Assembly (NCBI RefSeq): GCF_033406955.1
Contig: NZ_CP137734.1
Span: 4,774,001 to 4,838,000 of the forward strand
Source: Streptomyces violaceoruber
GTDB lineage: Bacteria; Actinomycetota; Actinomycetes; Streptomycetales; Streptomycetaceae
Length of the DNA stretch: 64,000 nt
Direction of reading: 5' to 3'
The notes under the pieces were generated by a model. That model was not told where the DNA came from. It was given only the letters and a program-made list of their open reading frames with translations, and searched no databases. Numbering within the stretch: position 1 is the stretch's first letter; each line of letters opens with the position of its first letter. A program made the translations under genes and the position numbers. Below are positions 7,775 through 16,993 of the stretch, in pieces.

Positions 7775-8551
7775 GTGGCAACTGGCCGAGCACACCGACC
7801 GGCGACCCGCAGCCGAGGGATTCCCGAGGCCACCGTCGCCAGGCTTCCGCTGTACCTCCGCGCACTGACCGCGCTGTCCGAGCGCTCGGTGCCCACGGTC
7901 TCCTCCGAGGAGCTGGCGGCCGCCGCGGGGGTCAACTCCGCGAAGCTGCGCAAGGACTTCTCCTACCTCGGCTCCTACGGGACCCGCGGTGTCGGCTACG
8001 ACGTCGAGTATCTCGTCTACCAGATCTCGCGCGAACTCGGCCTCACCCAGGACTGGCCGGTTGTGATCGTCGGTATCGGCAACCTCGGTGCCGCGCTCGC
8101 CAACTACGGTGGTTTCGCCTCCCGCGGGTTCCGCGTCGCCGCGCTCATCGACGCCGATCCGGGAATGGCCGGAAAGCCCGTCGCCGGCATCCCGGTGCAG
8201 CACACCGACGAGCTGGAGAAGATCATCCAGGACGACGGTGTCTCGATCGGTGTGATCGCGACCCCCGCCGGCGCCGCCCAGCAGGTCTGCGACCGCCTCG
8301 TGGCCGCCGGTGTCACCTCCATCCTGAACTTCGCGCCGACCGTGCTGAACGTCCCCGAGGGCGTCGACGTGCGCAAGGTCGACCTCTCCATCGAGCTGCA
8401 GATCCTCGCCTTCCACGAGCAGCGCAAGGCGGGCGAGGAGGCCGCGGCCGACGGCGCCGCACCGCCCGTCGCCGCCCGCAAGCAGCAGCGCTCCACCGGC
8501 TCCGCCGACCAGGGACCCGACGGGGACGTACCCGCCGTGATGCCGGCATGA
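7775..8551 (+). CDS. rex: Redox-sensing transcriptional repressor Rex
   Basis: A 258-residue repressor that leaves DNA when NADH rises relative to NAD+. The N-terminal winged helix (GIPEATVARLPLYLRALTAL; SSEELAAAAGVNSAKLRKDF) is followed by SYLGSYGTRGVGYDV and a Rossmann domain with VVIVGIGNLGAALANYGGF (GxGxxG). A C-terminal domain-swap helix (IELQILAFHEQRK) and an Ala/Gln-rich tail complete it. The GTG at 7775 has CAGGAG at 7765-7770 and gives the length known for S. coelicolor Rex. It is the first gene of rex-hemA-hemC-hemD and overlaps hemA by four bases. Confidence 0.96.
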   Translation: MATGRAHRPATRSRGIPEATVARLPLYLRALTALSERSVPTVSSEELAAAAGVNSAKLRKDFSYLGSYGTRGVGYDVEYLVYQISRELGLTQDWPVVIVGIGNLGAALANYGGFASRGFRVAALIDADPGMAGKPVAGIPVQHTDELEKIIQDDGVSIGVIATPAGAAQQVCDRLVAAGVTSILNFAPTVLNVPEGVDVRKVDLSIELQILAFHEQRKAGEEAAADGAAPPVAARKQQRSTGSADQGPDGDVPAVMPA

Positions 8552-10293
8552 GCCTCCTCGTCGTCGGGCTGAGCCACCGCAGCGCCCCCGTCAGCGTGCT
8601 CGAGCGGGCCTCGCTGAACGCGGACGCGCAGCTCAAGCTGCTCCAGGACACGGTCGCCGCCGAACCGGCCGCCGAGGCCGCGGTCCTGGCCACCTGCAAC
8701 CGCATCGAGCTGTACGCCGACGTGGACAAGTTCCACGCCGGTGTCGCCGAGCTGTCCACGCTGCTCGCCCAGCACAGCGGCGTCGGCCTGGAGGAGCTGA
8801 CCCCCTACCTCTACGTGCACTACGAGGACCGGGCCGTCCACCACCTGTTCTCGGTGGCCTGCGGGCTGGACTCGATGGTGGTCGGCGAGGGGCAGATCCT
8901 CGGCCAGATAAAGGACTCCCTGGCCCGCGCCCAGGACCTGCACACCGCCGGACGGCTCCTGAACGACCTGTTCCAGCAGGCGCTGCGGGTCGGCAAGCGC
9001 GCCCACTCCGAGACCGGCATCGACCGGGCCGGGCAGTCCCTGGTCACCTTCGGCCTGGAGCAGCTGTCCGCGGGGGCCGACGTCGAGCAGTGGGCGCGGG
9101 GCAAGAAGGCGCTGGTCATCGGCGCCGGTTCGATGTCCTCGCTGGCCGCCGCCACGCTGGCGCGGGCCGGGGTCGCCGAGATCGTGGTCGCCAACCGCAC
9201 CTTCGAGCGCGCCGAGCGCCTCGCGCTCCTGCTCGAAGAGCAATATGGACAACGTCTTTCCGAGGGCGACGACACGGACGTGCTGGCCCGCGCGGTACCG
9301 ATGGACGCGGTGCCGGGCGAGCTGACACGTGCCGACGTGGCCGTTTCCTGTACGGGCGCGACCGGTCTCGTCCTCACGGCCGACTCCGTGGCGGCGGCGG
9401 TGGAGGGCCGTACCGGCGCACCCGCCGTCGAGGACACCGCCGTACGGGAGACCGCCGTACGGGAAGCCGGCGAAACGCCACTGCCGGGTGCCGGGAGCGC
9501 CACCGACGAGAACTGCCCCCTGGACCTCTCCTCCGTGTCCTCCGTCCCCTCCGGCTTCTCCGTCATGGGCGAGGCCGCCGTGGCCGGCATGGACGCGGCG
9601 ACGCTGGAGCAGCACGGGGCGTGGGCCGCGGGCGGTACGGCGGTGGACCGGACGCGCGAGGCGGGCCGGAGCGGTCCGGAGGCGGACGCCGAGCTGATCG
9701 GCGCGCTCGCCGCGACGGCGACCCGCGTCGGCCGCATCCCCGAGCGCCGCCGCCCGGAGCCCGTCGCCGAGGCGCCCCGCCCGCAGCCCGTGCTCTTCCT
9801 GCTCGACCTCGCGATGCCGCGGGACGTCGACGCCGCCGTGCACCGGCTGGCCGGGGTCCGCCTGGTGGACATCGAGTCGCTCGCCGACGCCTCGGCCGAC
9901 GCACCGATGGCCGCCGACGTCGACATGGTCCGCCGGATCGTCGCCGACGAGGTCGCGGCCTTCGGCGCCGCCCAGCGCGCCGCGCACATCACGCCCACCG
10001 TGGTCGCGCTGCGCAGCATGGCCGCGGACGTCGTGGCCGGCGAGATCGCCCGCCTGGAAGGGCGGCTGCCGGGGCTCGACGACAAGCACCGGGCCGAGAT
10101 CACCCAGACCGTCAAGCGTGTGGTCGACAAGCTGCTGCACGCGCCGACGGTGCGGGTCAAGCAGCTCGCCGCCGAACCCGGCGGTGCCGGGTACGCGGAC
10201 GCGCTGCGCACCCTGTTCGACCTCGACCAGGAGACGGTGGCCTCCGTCTCCCGCGCCGAGAACAGCACTGAGAAGAACCGAGGGCCGGCATGA
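8548..10293 (+). CDS. hemA: Glutamyl-tRNA reductase HemA
   Basis: A 581-residue enzyme that reduces glutamyl-tRNA(Glu) to glutamate-1-semialdehyde, the first committed step of C5-pathway tetrapyrrole synthesis. The catalytic Cys50 lies in LATCNRIELY. GEGQILGQIK and the NADPH-binding GAGSMSSLAAATLARAG are present, as is the C-terminal dimerisation helix. A poorly conserved insertion of roughly 150 residues after residue ~230 (Ala/Thr/Glu-rich, encoded about 9.25-9.77 kb) makes it much longer than the ~420 residues of E. coli HemA; such insertions are usual in Streptomyces. Its start overlaps the rex stop (ATGA), implying translational coupling and Rex control. Confidence 0.96.
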   Translation: MSLLVVGLSHRSAPVSVLERASLNADAQLKLLQDTVAAEPAAEAAVLATCNRIELYADVDKFHAGVAELSTLLAQHSGVGLEELTPYLYVHYEDRAVHHLFSVACGLDSMVVGEGQILGQIKDSLARAQDLHTAGRLLNDLFQQALRVGKRAHSETGIDRAGQSLVTFGLEQLSAGADVEQWARGKKALVIGAGSMSSLAAATLARAGVAEIVVANRTFERAERLALLLEEQYGQRLSEGDDTDVLARAVPMDAVPGELTRADVAVSCTGATGLVLTADSVAAAVEGRTGAPAVEDTAVRETAVREAGETPLPGAGSATDENCPLDLSSVSSVPSGFSVMGEAAVAGMDAATLEQHGAWAAGGTAVDRTREAGRSGPEADAELIGALAATATRVGRIPERRRPEPVAEAPRPQPVLFLLDLAMPRDVDAAVHRLAGVRLVDIESLADASADAPMAADVDMVRRIVADEVAAFGAAQRAAHITPTVVALRSMAADVVAGEIARLEGRLPGLDDKHRAEITQTVKRVVDKLLHAPTVRVKQLAAEPGGAGYADALRTLFDLDQETVASVSRAENSTEKNRGPA

Positions 10294-11249
10294 CTGAGAA
10301 GGCACTGAGGCTGGGGACCAGGCGGAGCAAGCTCGCCATGGCCCAGTCCGGGCAGGTGGCGGACGCCGTGAGCCAGGTGACCGGTCGGCCCGTTGAGCTG
10401 GTCGAGATCACCACGTACGGGGACACGTCGCGGGAGCACCTGGCGCAGATCGGCGGCACGGGGGTGTTCGTCGCCGCGCTGCGCGACGCGCTGCTGCGGG
10501 GTGAGGTGGACTTCGCGGTTCACTCGCTCAAGGACCTCCCCACCGCGCAGCACGAGGGCCTGGTCGTGGCCGCGATCCCGGAGCGCGAGGACCCGCGGGA
10601 CGTGGTCGTCGCCCGGGACGCGCGCAAGCTGACCGACCTCCCGCGCGGGGCGCGCGTCGGCACGGGCGCGCCGCGCCGCATGGCGCAGCTGAACGCGTAC
10701 GCCCGCACCCACGGGATGGAGATCGAGACCGTCCCGATCCGGGGCAACGTGGACACGCGCATCGGATACGTCCGCAGCGGTGAGCTGGACGCGGTCGTGC
10801 TGGCCGCCGCCGGGCTGAACCGGGTGGGGCGCATCGACGAGGTGACCGACTTCCTGTCGGTCGACACGGTTTTGCCGGCCCCCGGCCAGGGGGCACTGGC
10901 GGTCGAGTGCGCGGCGGACAACGCCTCGCTGATCGCCGCGCTCGCCGAGCTCGACGACCCGTTCACGCGGGCCGCCGTAACGGCCGAGCGGTCACTGCTC
11001 GCCGCCCTGGAGGCCGGCTGCAGCGCACCCGTGGGGGCGCTGGCCGACCTTCTGGCCGACGGGCAGACTGTCAAGGAAATGCGCCTGCGCGGCGTCGTCG
11101 GCACGACCGACGGCTCGACGCTGGTGCAGCTGTCCACCACCGGTCCCGTGCCCGAGACGCACGAGGCGGCGCTGGCGCTCGGCGGCGAACTCGCCGCCGA
11201 GATGCTCGCCCAGGGCGCGGCCGGTCTGATGGGGGAGCGAGCACAGTGA
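10290..11249 (+). CDS. hemC: Porphobilinogen deaminase (hydroxymethylbilane synthase) HemC
   Basis: A 319-residue cytosolic enzyme that joins four porphobilinogen units into hydroxymethylbilane. Family motifs are RLGTRRSKLAMAQ-type start, VHSLKDLPT with the catalytic Asp region, and PAPGQGALAVE. Cys244 in EAGCSAPVGALA carries the dipyrromethane cofactor. Length is normal for the family. The ATG overlaps the hemA stop by four bases (ATGA) and the GTG of hemD overlaps its own stop in the same way, so the four genes are translated as one tightly coupled operon. Confidence 0.97.
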   Translation: MTEKALRLGTRRSKLAMAQSGQVADAVSQVTGRPVELVEITTYGDTSREHLAQIGGTGVFVAALRDALLRGEVDFAVHSLKDLPTAQHEGLVVAAIPEREDPRDVVVARDARKLTDLPRGARVGTGAPRRMAQLNAYARTHGMEIETVPIRGNVDTRIGYVRSGELDAVVLAAAGLNRVGRIDEVTDFLSVDTVLPAPGQGALAVECAADNASLIAALAELDDPFTRAAVTAERSLLAALEAGCSAPVGALADLLADGQTVKEMRLRGVVGTTDGSTLVQLSTTGPVPETHEAALALGGELAAEMLAQGAAGLMGERAQ

Positions 11250-12943
11250 GCCCCACCACCCTTCCCGCCGGTCCTGAACACGGGCACGTCACCTTCCTCG
11301 GTGCCGGACCCGGAGATCCGGGACTGCTGACTCTGCGCGCCGTCGAGGCGCTGGCGCACGCGGACGTCCTCGTCGCCGAGCACGAGGTGCTCGACGTCGT
11401 ACGCACGCACGCGAAGCAGGGCGTGTCGGAAGTGCACACGGATGCCGATCCGTCGGATCCGGGCACAGGCGCGCCCCAGCTGACGGTAGTTGACGGTGCG
11501 TCAACGACCTTCGGCGCCCCCGCTGTGCGGGATGCCGCACATCTTGTCATGGAGGCCGCGCGGGGCGGCAGGCGGGTCGTGCGTGCGGTGACCGGGGATC
11601 CCGGGCTCGACGCGTACGCCGCCGAGGAGATGCTGGCGTGCGCCGCGGCCGGGGTGCCCTTCGAGGTCGTCCCGGGCATTGCGAACGCCGTCGGCGTGCC
11701 CGCGTACGCCGGTGTGCCGCTGCGGGACGCGGAGGGCGCGGACGTGCGCTTCGTGGACGCCCGTACGGCCTCGGACCGCTGCTGGACCGAGGTGGGCGCC
11801 TCCGACGGCACGGTGGTGGTGTCGACGACGCTCGACTCGGTGGCCGCGGCGGCCGGTGAGCTGGTCTCGGCCGGCCGCAAGCCGGACACCCCGCTGACGG
11901 TGACCATCGCCGGTACGACCACGCGGCAGCGCACCTGGACGGCGACGCTGGGCACGGTCGCGCAGACGCTGAAGCAGGCGAAGGTGCTGCCGTCCCCGGA
12001 CGGCGGCCGCCCGGTGATAGCCGTGGTCGGCGAGCGCAGCTCCGCCGCCCGGCGCGACCAGCTGTCGTGGTTCGAGTCCAAGCCGCTGTTCGGCTGGAAG
12101 GTCCTCGTCCCGCGCACGAAGGAGCAGGCGGCTTCGCTCTCCGACCAGCTGCGGTCCTACGGGGCCGTCCCGAGCGAGGTTCCGACCATCGCGGTGGAGC
12201 CGCCGCGCACCCCGCAGCAGATGGAGCGGGCGGTCAAGGGCCTGGTGACGGGCCGCTACGAGTGGATCGCGTTCACGTCGGTCAACGCGGTCAAGGCGGT
12301 CCGTGAGAAGTTCGAGGAGTACGGGCTGGACGCCCGCGCCTTCGCGGGCATCAAGGTCGCGGCGGTGGGCGAGCAGACGGCCAACGCGCTGATCGCCTTC
12401 GGCGTCAAGCCGGACCTGGTCCCGAGCGGCGAGCAGTCGGCCGCCGGTCTCCTGGAGGACTGGCCGCCCTACGACCCGGTCTTCGACCCGATCGACCGTG
12501 TCTTCCTGCCCCGCGCCGACATCGCCACGGAGACCCTGGTCGCCGGGCTGATCGAGCTGGGCTGGGAGGTCGACGACGTCACCGCCTACCGCACGGTGCG
12601 CGCCTCGCCGCCGCCGGCCACGACCCGGGAGGCCATCAAGGGCGGCGGCTTCGACGCGGTGCTCTTCACGTCGTCCTCCACGGTCCGCAACCTCGTCGGC
12701 ATCGCGGGCAAGCCGCACAACGTCACGGTGATCGCCTGCATCGGCCCGGCGACGGCCAAGACGGCCGAGGAACACGGGCTGCGCGTCGACGTGATGTCCC
12801 CCGAGCCGTCCGTCACCAAGCTGGCGGAGGCCCTGGCCGACTTCGGCCTGCGGCGCCGGGCGGCGGCCCTGGAGGCGGGGGATCCGGTGACGCGGCCGAG
12901 CGAACGGCGGCCGGGGTCGCGGAGACGGCGGTCGTCGACCTGA
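11246..12943 (+). CDS. hemD: Fused uroporphyrinogen-III C-methyltransferase-like / uroporphyrinogen-III synthase HemD
   Basis: A 565-residue two-domain protein. Residues ~12-265 are a SAM-dependent tetrapyrrole methyltransferase fold (VTFLGAGPGDPGLLTLRA; AVTGDPGLDAYAAEEM; VVPGIANAVGVPAYAGVPL). This first half is diverged around the usual catalytic loops, so methyltransferase activity is uncertain. Residues ~275-545 are uroporphyrinogen-III synthase (WIAFTSVNAVKAV; VLFTSSSTVRNLVG; IACIGPATAKTAEEHGL), which closes and inverts the ring of hydroxymethylbilane. The GTG at 11246 overlaps hemC by four bases. A hairpin 25 bases after the stop ends the operon, and hemB lies 5 kb away. Confidence 0.95.
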   Translation: MSPTTLPAGPEHGHVTFLGAGPGDPGLLTLRAVEALAHADVLVAEHEVLDVVRTHAKQGVSEVHTDADPSDPGTGAPQLTVVDGASTTFGAPAVRDAAHLVMEAARGGRRVVRAVTGDPGLDAYAAEEMLACAAAGVPFEVVPGIANAVGVPAYAGVPLRDAEGADVRFVDARTASDRCWTEVGASDGTVVVSTTLDSVAAAAGELVSAGRKPDTPLTVTIAGTTTRQRTWTATLGTVAQTLKQAKVLPSPDGGRPVIAVVGERSSAARRDQLSWFESKPLFGWKVLVPRTKEQAASLSDQLRSYGAVPSEVPTIAVEPPRTPQQMERAVKGLVTGRYEWIAFTSVNAVKAVREKFEEYGLDARAFAGIKVAAVGEQTANALIAFGVKPDLVPSGEQSAAGLLEDWPPYDPVFDPIDRVFLPRADIATETLVAGLIELGWEVDDVTAYRTVRASPPPATTREAIKGGGFDAVLFTSSSTVRNLVGIAGKPHNVTVIACIGPATAKTAEEHGLRVDVMSPEPSVTKLAEALADFGLRRRAAALEAGDPVTRPSERRPGSRRRRSST

Positions 12944-12967
12944 GGTGGTCCTCCACGTGAGCCGATG

Positions 12968-12992
12968 CGGGGCGTCCTTTGCGGGCGCCCCG
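12968..12992 (+). terminator. Hairpin terminator of the rex-hem operon
   Basis: CGGGGCGTCC (12968-12977) pairs with GGGCGCCCCG (12983-12992), ten pairs including one G-U, with a five-base loop. It lies 25 bases after the hemD stop. Confidence 0.7.
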
Positions 12993-12996
12993 TCGT

Positions 12997-13063
12997 CGTT
13001 GCCCCGGACCGCGTTGCCCCGGACGGCGTTCGCTCGGCCGCGTCGTACCGGCCGCGTCGTACC
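12997..13063. repeat. Two adjoining short tandem duplications after hemD
   Basis: CGTTGCCCCGGAC occurs at 12997 and 13012 (period 15), and GGCCGCGTCGTACC at 13036 and 13050 (period 14). They mark the left border of the accessory block that separates hemD from hemB. No gene is seen in 12944-13209. Confidence 0.75.
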
Positions 13064-13209
13064 GGCGAGCGTCCCACCCTGGATCCGCAGCGCGGACGTC
13101 CGCCGGGAACCGTACGCGCGCGGGGGCGGAGAACACGGGCAAGGGCTTCGCGCTCCAGTACGGGGCGGTTGCGCTTAGCCTTGGGCGACTTGACGACGGT
13201 GGAGGGTGC

Positions 13210-13986
13210 ATGACCGGGTTGGGCAGGCTCGACGGCAAGCGGACTCTGGTGATCGGGGGTGGCGGGGCAGGGATCGGCCGGAGCATCGTCCGTTCCTGTG
13301 CGGCCGCGGGGGCGGCGGTGGCGGTGGCCGACGTGGATGCCGCACGGGCGACCGAGGCGGCGGACGAGTTGCTGGCGGCCGGACACGTCGCCCACGCGCT
13401 GAGCGGCGACGTCCGTTCCCGCGAGCAACTCGAAGACGTGATCGTCGGCGCGGCCGACCGGCTCGGCGGGCTCGACGTCCTGATCACGGTGGTCGGCGGG
13501 CAGGTGGCCTTCGTACCCGCGGTCAGACTGCACGAGATGGCCGACGCCGACTGGGACACCGTCTACGAACTGAACCTGCGCTATGTGGCTCGCGCGGTGC
13601 GACGCGTGCTGCGGCTGTTCCTGGAACAGGGCACCGGCGGGAACATCGTCGGCATCGGCTCGGTCACCGGGTTCATGGCCGCGCCGATGCAGGCCGGTTA
13701 CGGCGCCGCCAAGGCCGGCCTGCACAGCCTGGCGCGGACCGTCGCGGCCGAGTACGCGGCCGACGGCATCCGGATGAACGTCGTCGCGGGCGGGGCGATC
13801 AGTACCGCCGTCAACGCCGGCCCCTCCGACGCATGGGTTCCGGAGATACCGGCGGGCCGCTACGGCACGTCGGAGGAGATGGCTGCCGCGGCCGTCTACC
13901 TGGCCTCGGACGAGTCGCGCTACGTCACCGGCCAGCAGATCGTCCTGGACGGCGGGGTCTCGGTCCGCGGTCCCTTCCCCGAGTAG
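13210..13986 (+). CDS. Short-chain dehydrogenase/reductase (SDR)
   Basis: A 258-residue classical SDR. The cofactor loop is [21 protein letters not shown], followed by VADVD (acidic end of strand two, suggesting NAD preference). A conserved Ser lies in [10 protein letters not shown], and Tyr and Lys in [12 protein letters not shown] (YxxxK). The C-terminal part [13 protein letters not shown] is the typical family ending. The ATG at 13210 follows GGAGGG. It is the first gene of the accessory block between hemD and hemB and converges on a TetR gene. The substrate is not predictable. Confidence 0.9.
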   Translation: MTGLGRLDGKRTLVIGGGGAGIGRSIVRSCAAAGAAVAVADVDAARATEAADELLAAGHVAHALSGDVRSREQLEDVIVGAADRLGGLDVLITVVGGQVAFVPAVRLHEMADADWDTVYELNLRYVARAVRRVLRLFLEQGTGGNIVGIGSVTGFMAAPMQAGYGAAKAGLHSLARTVAAEYAADGIRMNVVAGGAISTAVNAGPSDAWVPEIPAGRYGTSEEMAAAAVYLASDESRYVTGQQIVLDGGVSVRGPFPE

Positions 13987-14008
13987 CCGAGGGCGAGGGG
14001 CGTACCCG

Positions 14009-14701
14009 TCACGGGCGCTCCGCCGGCCGGTGCAGCCCGCTCAGGTCCAGCGTCGGGGCGGGCGGCAGGGGGGCCGGGCGGGGCGGCGGGTCGGCCTGGA
14101 AGGACTGGAAGAGGTAGGTCAGGAGGCGGTGGGCGGCGGGGACGGCGGTCTCGGGGGGCTGGGAGGCCAGGCCGCTCACGGCCAGGAGGAGCAGGGGGAT
14201 GTCGGCGGGGGAGAAGTCCTCGCGGAGCCGGCCCGCGTCGCGGGCGCGCCGGACCAGGTGGGCCAGGCGCTCCTCGGCGCAGGCGCGTTCCCGGTCGTAG
14301 TCCAGGGACGCCGGGAAACCGGCCATGAACACCGTCTCGAAGCCGCGGTCGGTGACCAGCGTGGTGCACACCTTCCGCAGGAGCGTGTACAGGCCGTGTC
14401 CCGGGTCGGGGTCGGCCAGGGCCTCGTCGAACGCGGCCGCGCACACGGTGAGCTGGTCGTCGAAGGCCGCGGCCACGAGGGACGAGCGGGTGGGGAAGCG
14501 GCGGTAGAGGGTGGCCACGCCGACGCCCGCCCGGCGGGCGACCGCGCTCATCGGGGCGTCGACGCCCCGGGCGGAGAAGACCTCGCGCGCGGCCTCCAGG
14601 ACGCGTTCGCGGTTGCGGCGGGCATCGGCCCGCAGCGCGTCCGGCGCCGGAGCCTCCCCGGTGGTGTGCTCCGCGGGGTTGTGAGAGGGCTGGTCAGGCA
14701 T
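14009..14701 (-). CDS. TetR-family transcriptional regulator
   Basis: A 230-residue repressor. The N-terminal HTH is recognisable as RERVLEAAREVFSARGVDAP, then MSAVARRAGVGVATLYRRFP; the rest is the helical ligand domain ending with a Pro-rich tail. The ATG at 14701 has GGAAG upstream; a GTG at 14710 is in frame. It is divergent from a zinc-independent quinone-oxidoreductase-like gene, with an inverted repeat between them that probably is its operator. It therefore likely represses itself and the oxidoreductase in response to an unknown small molecule. Confidence 0.92.
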   Translation of the reverse strand: MPDQPSHNPAEHTTGEAPAPDALRADARRNRERVLEAAREVFSARGVDAPMSAVARRAGVGVATLYRRFPTRSSLVAAAFDDQLTVCAAAFDEALADPDPGHGLYTLLRKVCTTLVTDRGFETVFMAGFPASLDYDRERACAEERLAHLVRRARDAGRLREDFSPADIPLLLLAVSGLASQPPETAVPAAHRLLTYLFQSFQADPPPRPAPLPPAPTLDLSGLHRPAERP

Positions 14702-14718
14702 GTTTCTCACTTCCGGGT

Positions 14719-14742
14719 TAAGTGGAGGGCATCGTCCGCTTA
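14719..14742. promoter_or_regulatory. Inverted-repeat operator between TetR gene and oxidoreductase
   Basis: TAAGTGGA (14719-14726) and TCCGCTTA (14735-14742) form an inverted repeat with one mismatch and an eight-base centre. It lies 18 bases upstream of the TetR start and about 90 bases upstream of the oxidoreductase start, a classic TetR operator position. Confidence 0.65.
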
Positions 14743-14830
14743 CGTGTCTAGCGTGAGGTTAGCAGCGGATGCGGGCTTCGCCTCCGCACGTCCCGAACGC
14801 GACGTGGGTCACGAGACATGGGTGCGAGAC

Positions 14831-15787
14831 ATGGGTGAGATGAAGTCGGTTCTCTTCGACCGCTACGGGCCTCCCGAGGTGCTGTACGTCGGACGGCGGC
14901 CGGTGCCGGCCATCGGACCCGACGAGGTGCTGGTGCGGGTGTGCGCCGCCGGGGTCAACGGCGGCGACCTGCACGACCGGACGGGCAAGGTGCGTCTGGT
15001 GACCGGCCGGGCCTTTCCCAAGGGGTGCGGCATCGACTTCGCGGGGGAGGTGGCCGGGGTCGGGGCCTCGGTGCGCGGGGTCCGGGAGGGCCGGCGGGTG
15101 TGGGGGCTGCTGGGGCGCCGTACCGGCAGCATGGCCGAGTACGTCGCCGTCAGCCCCCGGCGGATCGCGCCCGCACCCGACAACCTCACGCCGGAGGAGG
15201 CCGTCTCGCTGCTCGCGGGCGCGACCACGGCGCTGACCGCGCTGCGCGACAAGGCCGCTCTCCAGCCCGGTGAGCGACTGCTCGTCCGGGGCGGGAGCGG
15301 CGGTGTGGGCAGTGTCGCCGTGCAGGTGGGAAGGGTGCTCGGGGCGCGTGTCGTCGCGCTCGCGGGCGGGCGGAACCTCGACTTCGTGCGGGGGCTGGGC
15401 GCCGAGGAGGCACTGGACCACCGGACGACCGCGCTGTCCGCGCTCGGCCGCTTCGACGTCGTCCTCGACACCGTCGGCACCGAGCAGGCCCGGGTGCGGC
15501 GGTTGCTGGCGCCGGGCGGGCGCATGGTCGCCGTCGCCCCCGACCTCGACCGGCCGCTCGCGTGGCTCGGTACCGTGCTCGGTTCCGCCGTCCACGGAAA
15601 GGGGCGCATCCGCTTCTTCAGCGGCAATCCCGACAGCGCGCTGCTCGCCGAGGCCGCCCGGCTCGCCGAGCACGGTGACATCGTCCCCGTCGTCGACACC
15701 GTCCACCCGCTCGACGGCGTCGCCGACGCCCAACGGGCCCTGGCGGCCGGGGGCGTTCGGGGCAAGCACGTCGTACGGGTGCGGTAG
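14831..15787 (+). CDS. Quinone oxidoreductase-like medium-chain dehydrogenase (MDR)
   Basis: A 318-residue MDR protein: a GroES-like domain (VLVRVCAAGVNGGDLHDRTG; GIDFAGEVAGVG), then an NAD(P)-binding domain with LVRGGSGGVGSVAVQVGRVL (the GxGxxG-like AxGGVGSxA motif) and HLVR-type ending GKHVVRVR. No zinc-ligand cysteines are seen, so it belongs with NADPH-quinone/enone reductases. The ATG at 14831 is chosen; ATG 14840 is possible. It is divergently arranged with a TetR regulator, suggesting induction by a toxic enone or quinone (inference). Confidence 0.88.
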   Translation: MGEMKSVLFDRYGPPEVLYVGRRPVPAIGPDEVLVRVCAAGVNGGDLHDRTGKVRLVTGRAFPKGCGIDFAGEVAGVGASVRGVREGRRVWGLLGRRTGSMAEYVAVSPRRIAPAPDNLTPEEAVSLLAGATTALTALRDKAALQPGERLLVRGGSGGVGSVAVQVGRVLGARVVALAGGRNLDFVRGLGAEEALDHRTTALSALGRFDVVLDTVGTEQARVRRLLAPGGRMVAVAPDLDRPLAWLGTVLGSAVHGKGRIRFFSGNPDSALLAEAARLAEHGDIVPVVDTVHPLDGVADAQRALAAGGVRGKHVVRVR

Positions 15788-16075
15788 GTCCGGCAACCGG
15801 CGGCAGACGGGCCCGCGTTGACAGGTGGCGGGCCGGTGCGTGTAATGAGGGTGGTGCCGCGTGGCGCCGGTCAAAGAGCAGTGGGCCGGCCGGCGACCGG
15901 GCGAGCGCCCTTCATGCAGGGGGTACGTGATGCGTTCATACTCCGCGCCCTGATTCCGAGTCGTCCGACGCAGCGCTTCCGCGCGTCGGTCTCGTGCTTG
16001 CCCTTCGTTCCCCGCACGCCGCGGCACGTGTCGTTGCCGTTGCCGTGGCCTGCCGTCCTGGAGACACAGAACCGT

Positions 16076-16993
16076 ATGCCCACGTCGTTCCACCAGTCCG
16101 TCATCGACGAGTTCCGCGCCAACGAGGGGAAGGTCGGCGGCCCCTTCGAAGGCGGGGATCTGCTTCTGCTGACCACCACCGGCGCCCGGTCGGGGGCCTC
16201 GCGGACCACACCGCTCGGTTACGTCCGCCACGGGGAGTCCCTGCTCGTGGTCGGGTCCAACCTCGGTGGCCCGCGGCACCCCGGCTGGTACTACAACCTG
16301 CTCGCCCATCCCCTGGTCCGGGTGGAGGTGGGCGCGGCGGGTTTCGAGGCGCTCGCGGTGCCCGCCGAGGGGGAGCGGCGCGAGGAGCTGTTCGCGCACG
16401 TCGTACGGGAGGCGCCCGGGTACGGCGACTACCAGGCCGGCACCAGCAGGCCGCTGCCGGTCGTGGTGCTGGAGCAGGCCGAGCCCGAGGAGTGGGTGGG
16501 GCGGCCCCGTGAGGTCCGCACTCTCGCCGACAAGCTGGTGGAGGTGCACACCTGGCTGCGGGGGCAGTTGAGGCAGGTGCGGGCCGAGGTCGAGGCACAC
16601 TTCGCGGCCCCGGGGGCGGCCGGTGCGCCGCCGAGTCTCGGGCTGCAGATCCGGCAGCGGTGTCTGGCGTTCTGCCAGGTGCTGGAGTTCCATCACGACA
16701 GCGAGGACGGGCACCTGTTTCCCGGAACGGCCCGGCACCACCCCCGACTGGCCCCCGTCTTCGACCGGCTCGCCGAGGAGCACCGCACGGTCGCCCGCGT
16801 CCAGGGAGAACTGGCGGCACTGCTCGCGGGCGTCTCCGTAGCCGAGCCGGGGCGCTTCCGGCGCGAACTCGCGGCGATGTCCGCGGAGCTGAACGCGCAC
16901 CTCGACCACGAGGAGGAGGTGCTGCTTCCGCTGCTGGCCGACGTGCCCTGGCCGCCGGTCGCGCCCTCGGCCGGGCCCCCGACCGCACGTTAG
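16076..16993 (+). CDS. F420-type nitroreductase-like (DDN) domain fused to a hemerythrin (HHE) domain
   Basis: A 305-residue fusion. Residues 1-135 match the deazaflavin-dependent nitroreductase/DUF385 family (LLLTTTGARSGASRTTPLGY; GGPRHPGWYYNLLAHPLVRV). Residues ~150-295 form a four-helix hemerythrin-like domain with iron-ligand motifs (VHTWLRGQ; CQVLEFHHDSEDGHLFP; FDRLAEEHRTVARV; HLDHEEEVLLPLL). A diiron oxygen-, NO- or peroxide-sensing module attached to a flavin-type reductase is plausible. The start ATG at 16076 begins exactly at the conserved domain; a longer frame upstream has no conserved residues. Its stop overlaps the convergent SRPBCC gene by four bases. Confidence 0.88.
   Translation: MPTSFHQSVIDEFRANEGKVGGPFEGGDLLLLTTTGARSGASRTTPLGYVRHGESLLVVGSNLGGPRHPGWYYNLLAHPLVRVEVGAAGFEALAVPAEGERREELFAHVVREAPGYGDYQAGTSRPLPVVVLEQAEPEEWVGRPREVRTLADKLVEVHTWLRGQLRQVRAEVEAHFAAPGAAGAPPSLGLQIRQRCLAFCQVLEFHHDSEDGHLFPGTARHHPRLAPVFDRLAEEHRTVARVQGELAALLAGVSVAEPGRFRRELAAMSAELNAHLDHEEEVLLPLLADVPWPPVAPSAGPPTAR

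Noticed and set aside
15818-16075. In-frame extension upstream of the DDN-hemerythrin gene
   Set aside because: It contains no conserved sequence, and the family starts at the MPTSFHQ block.
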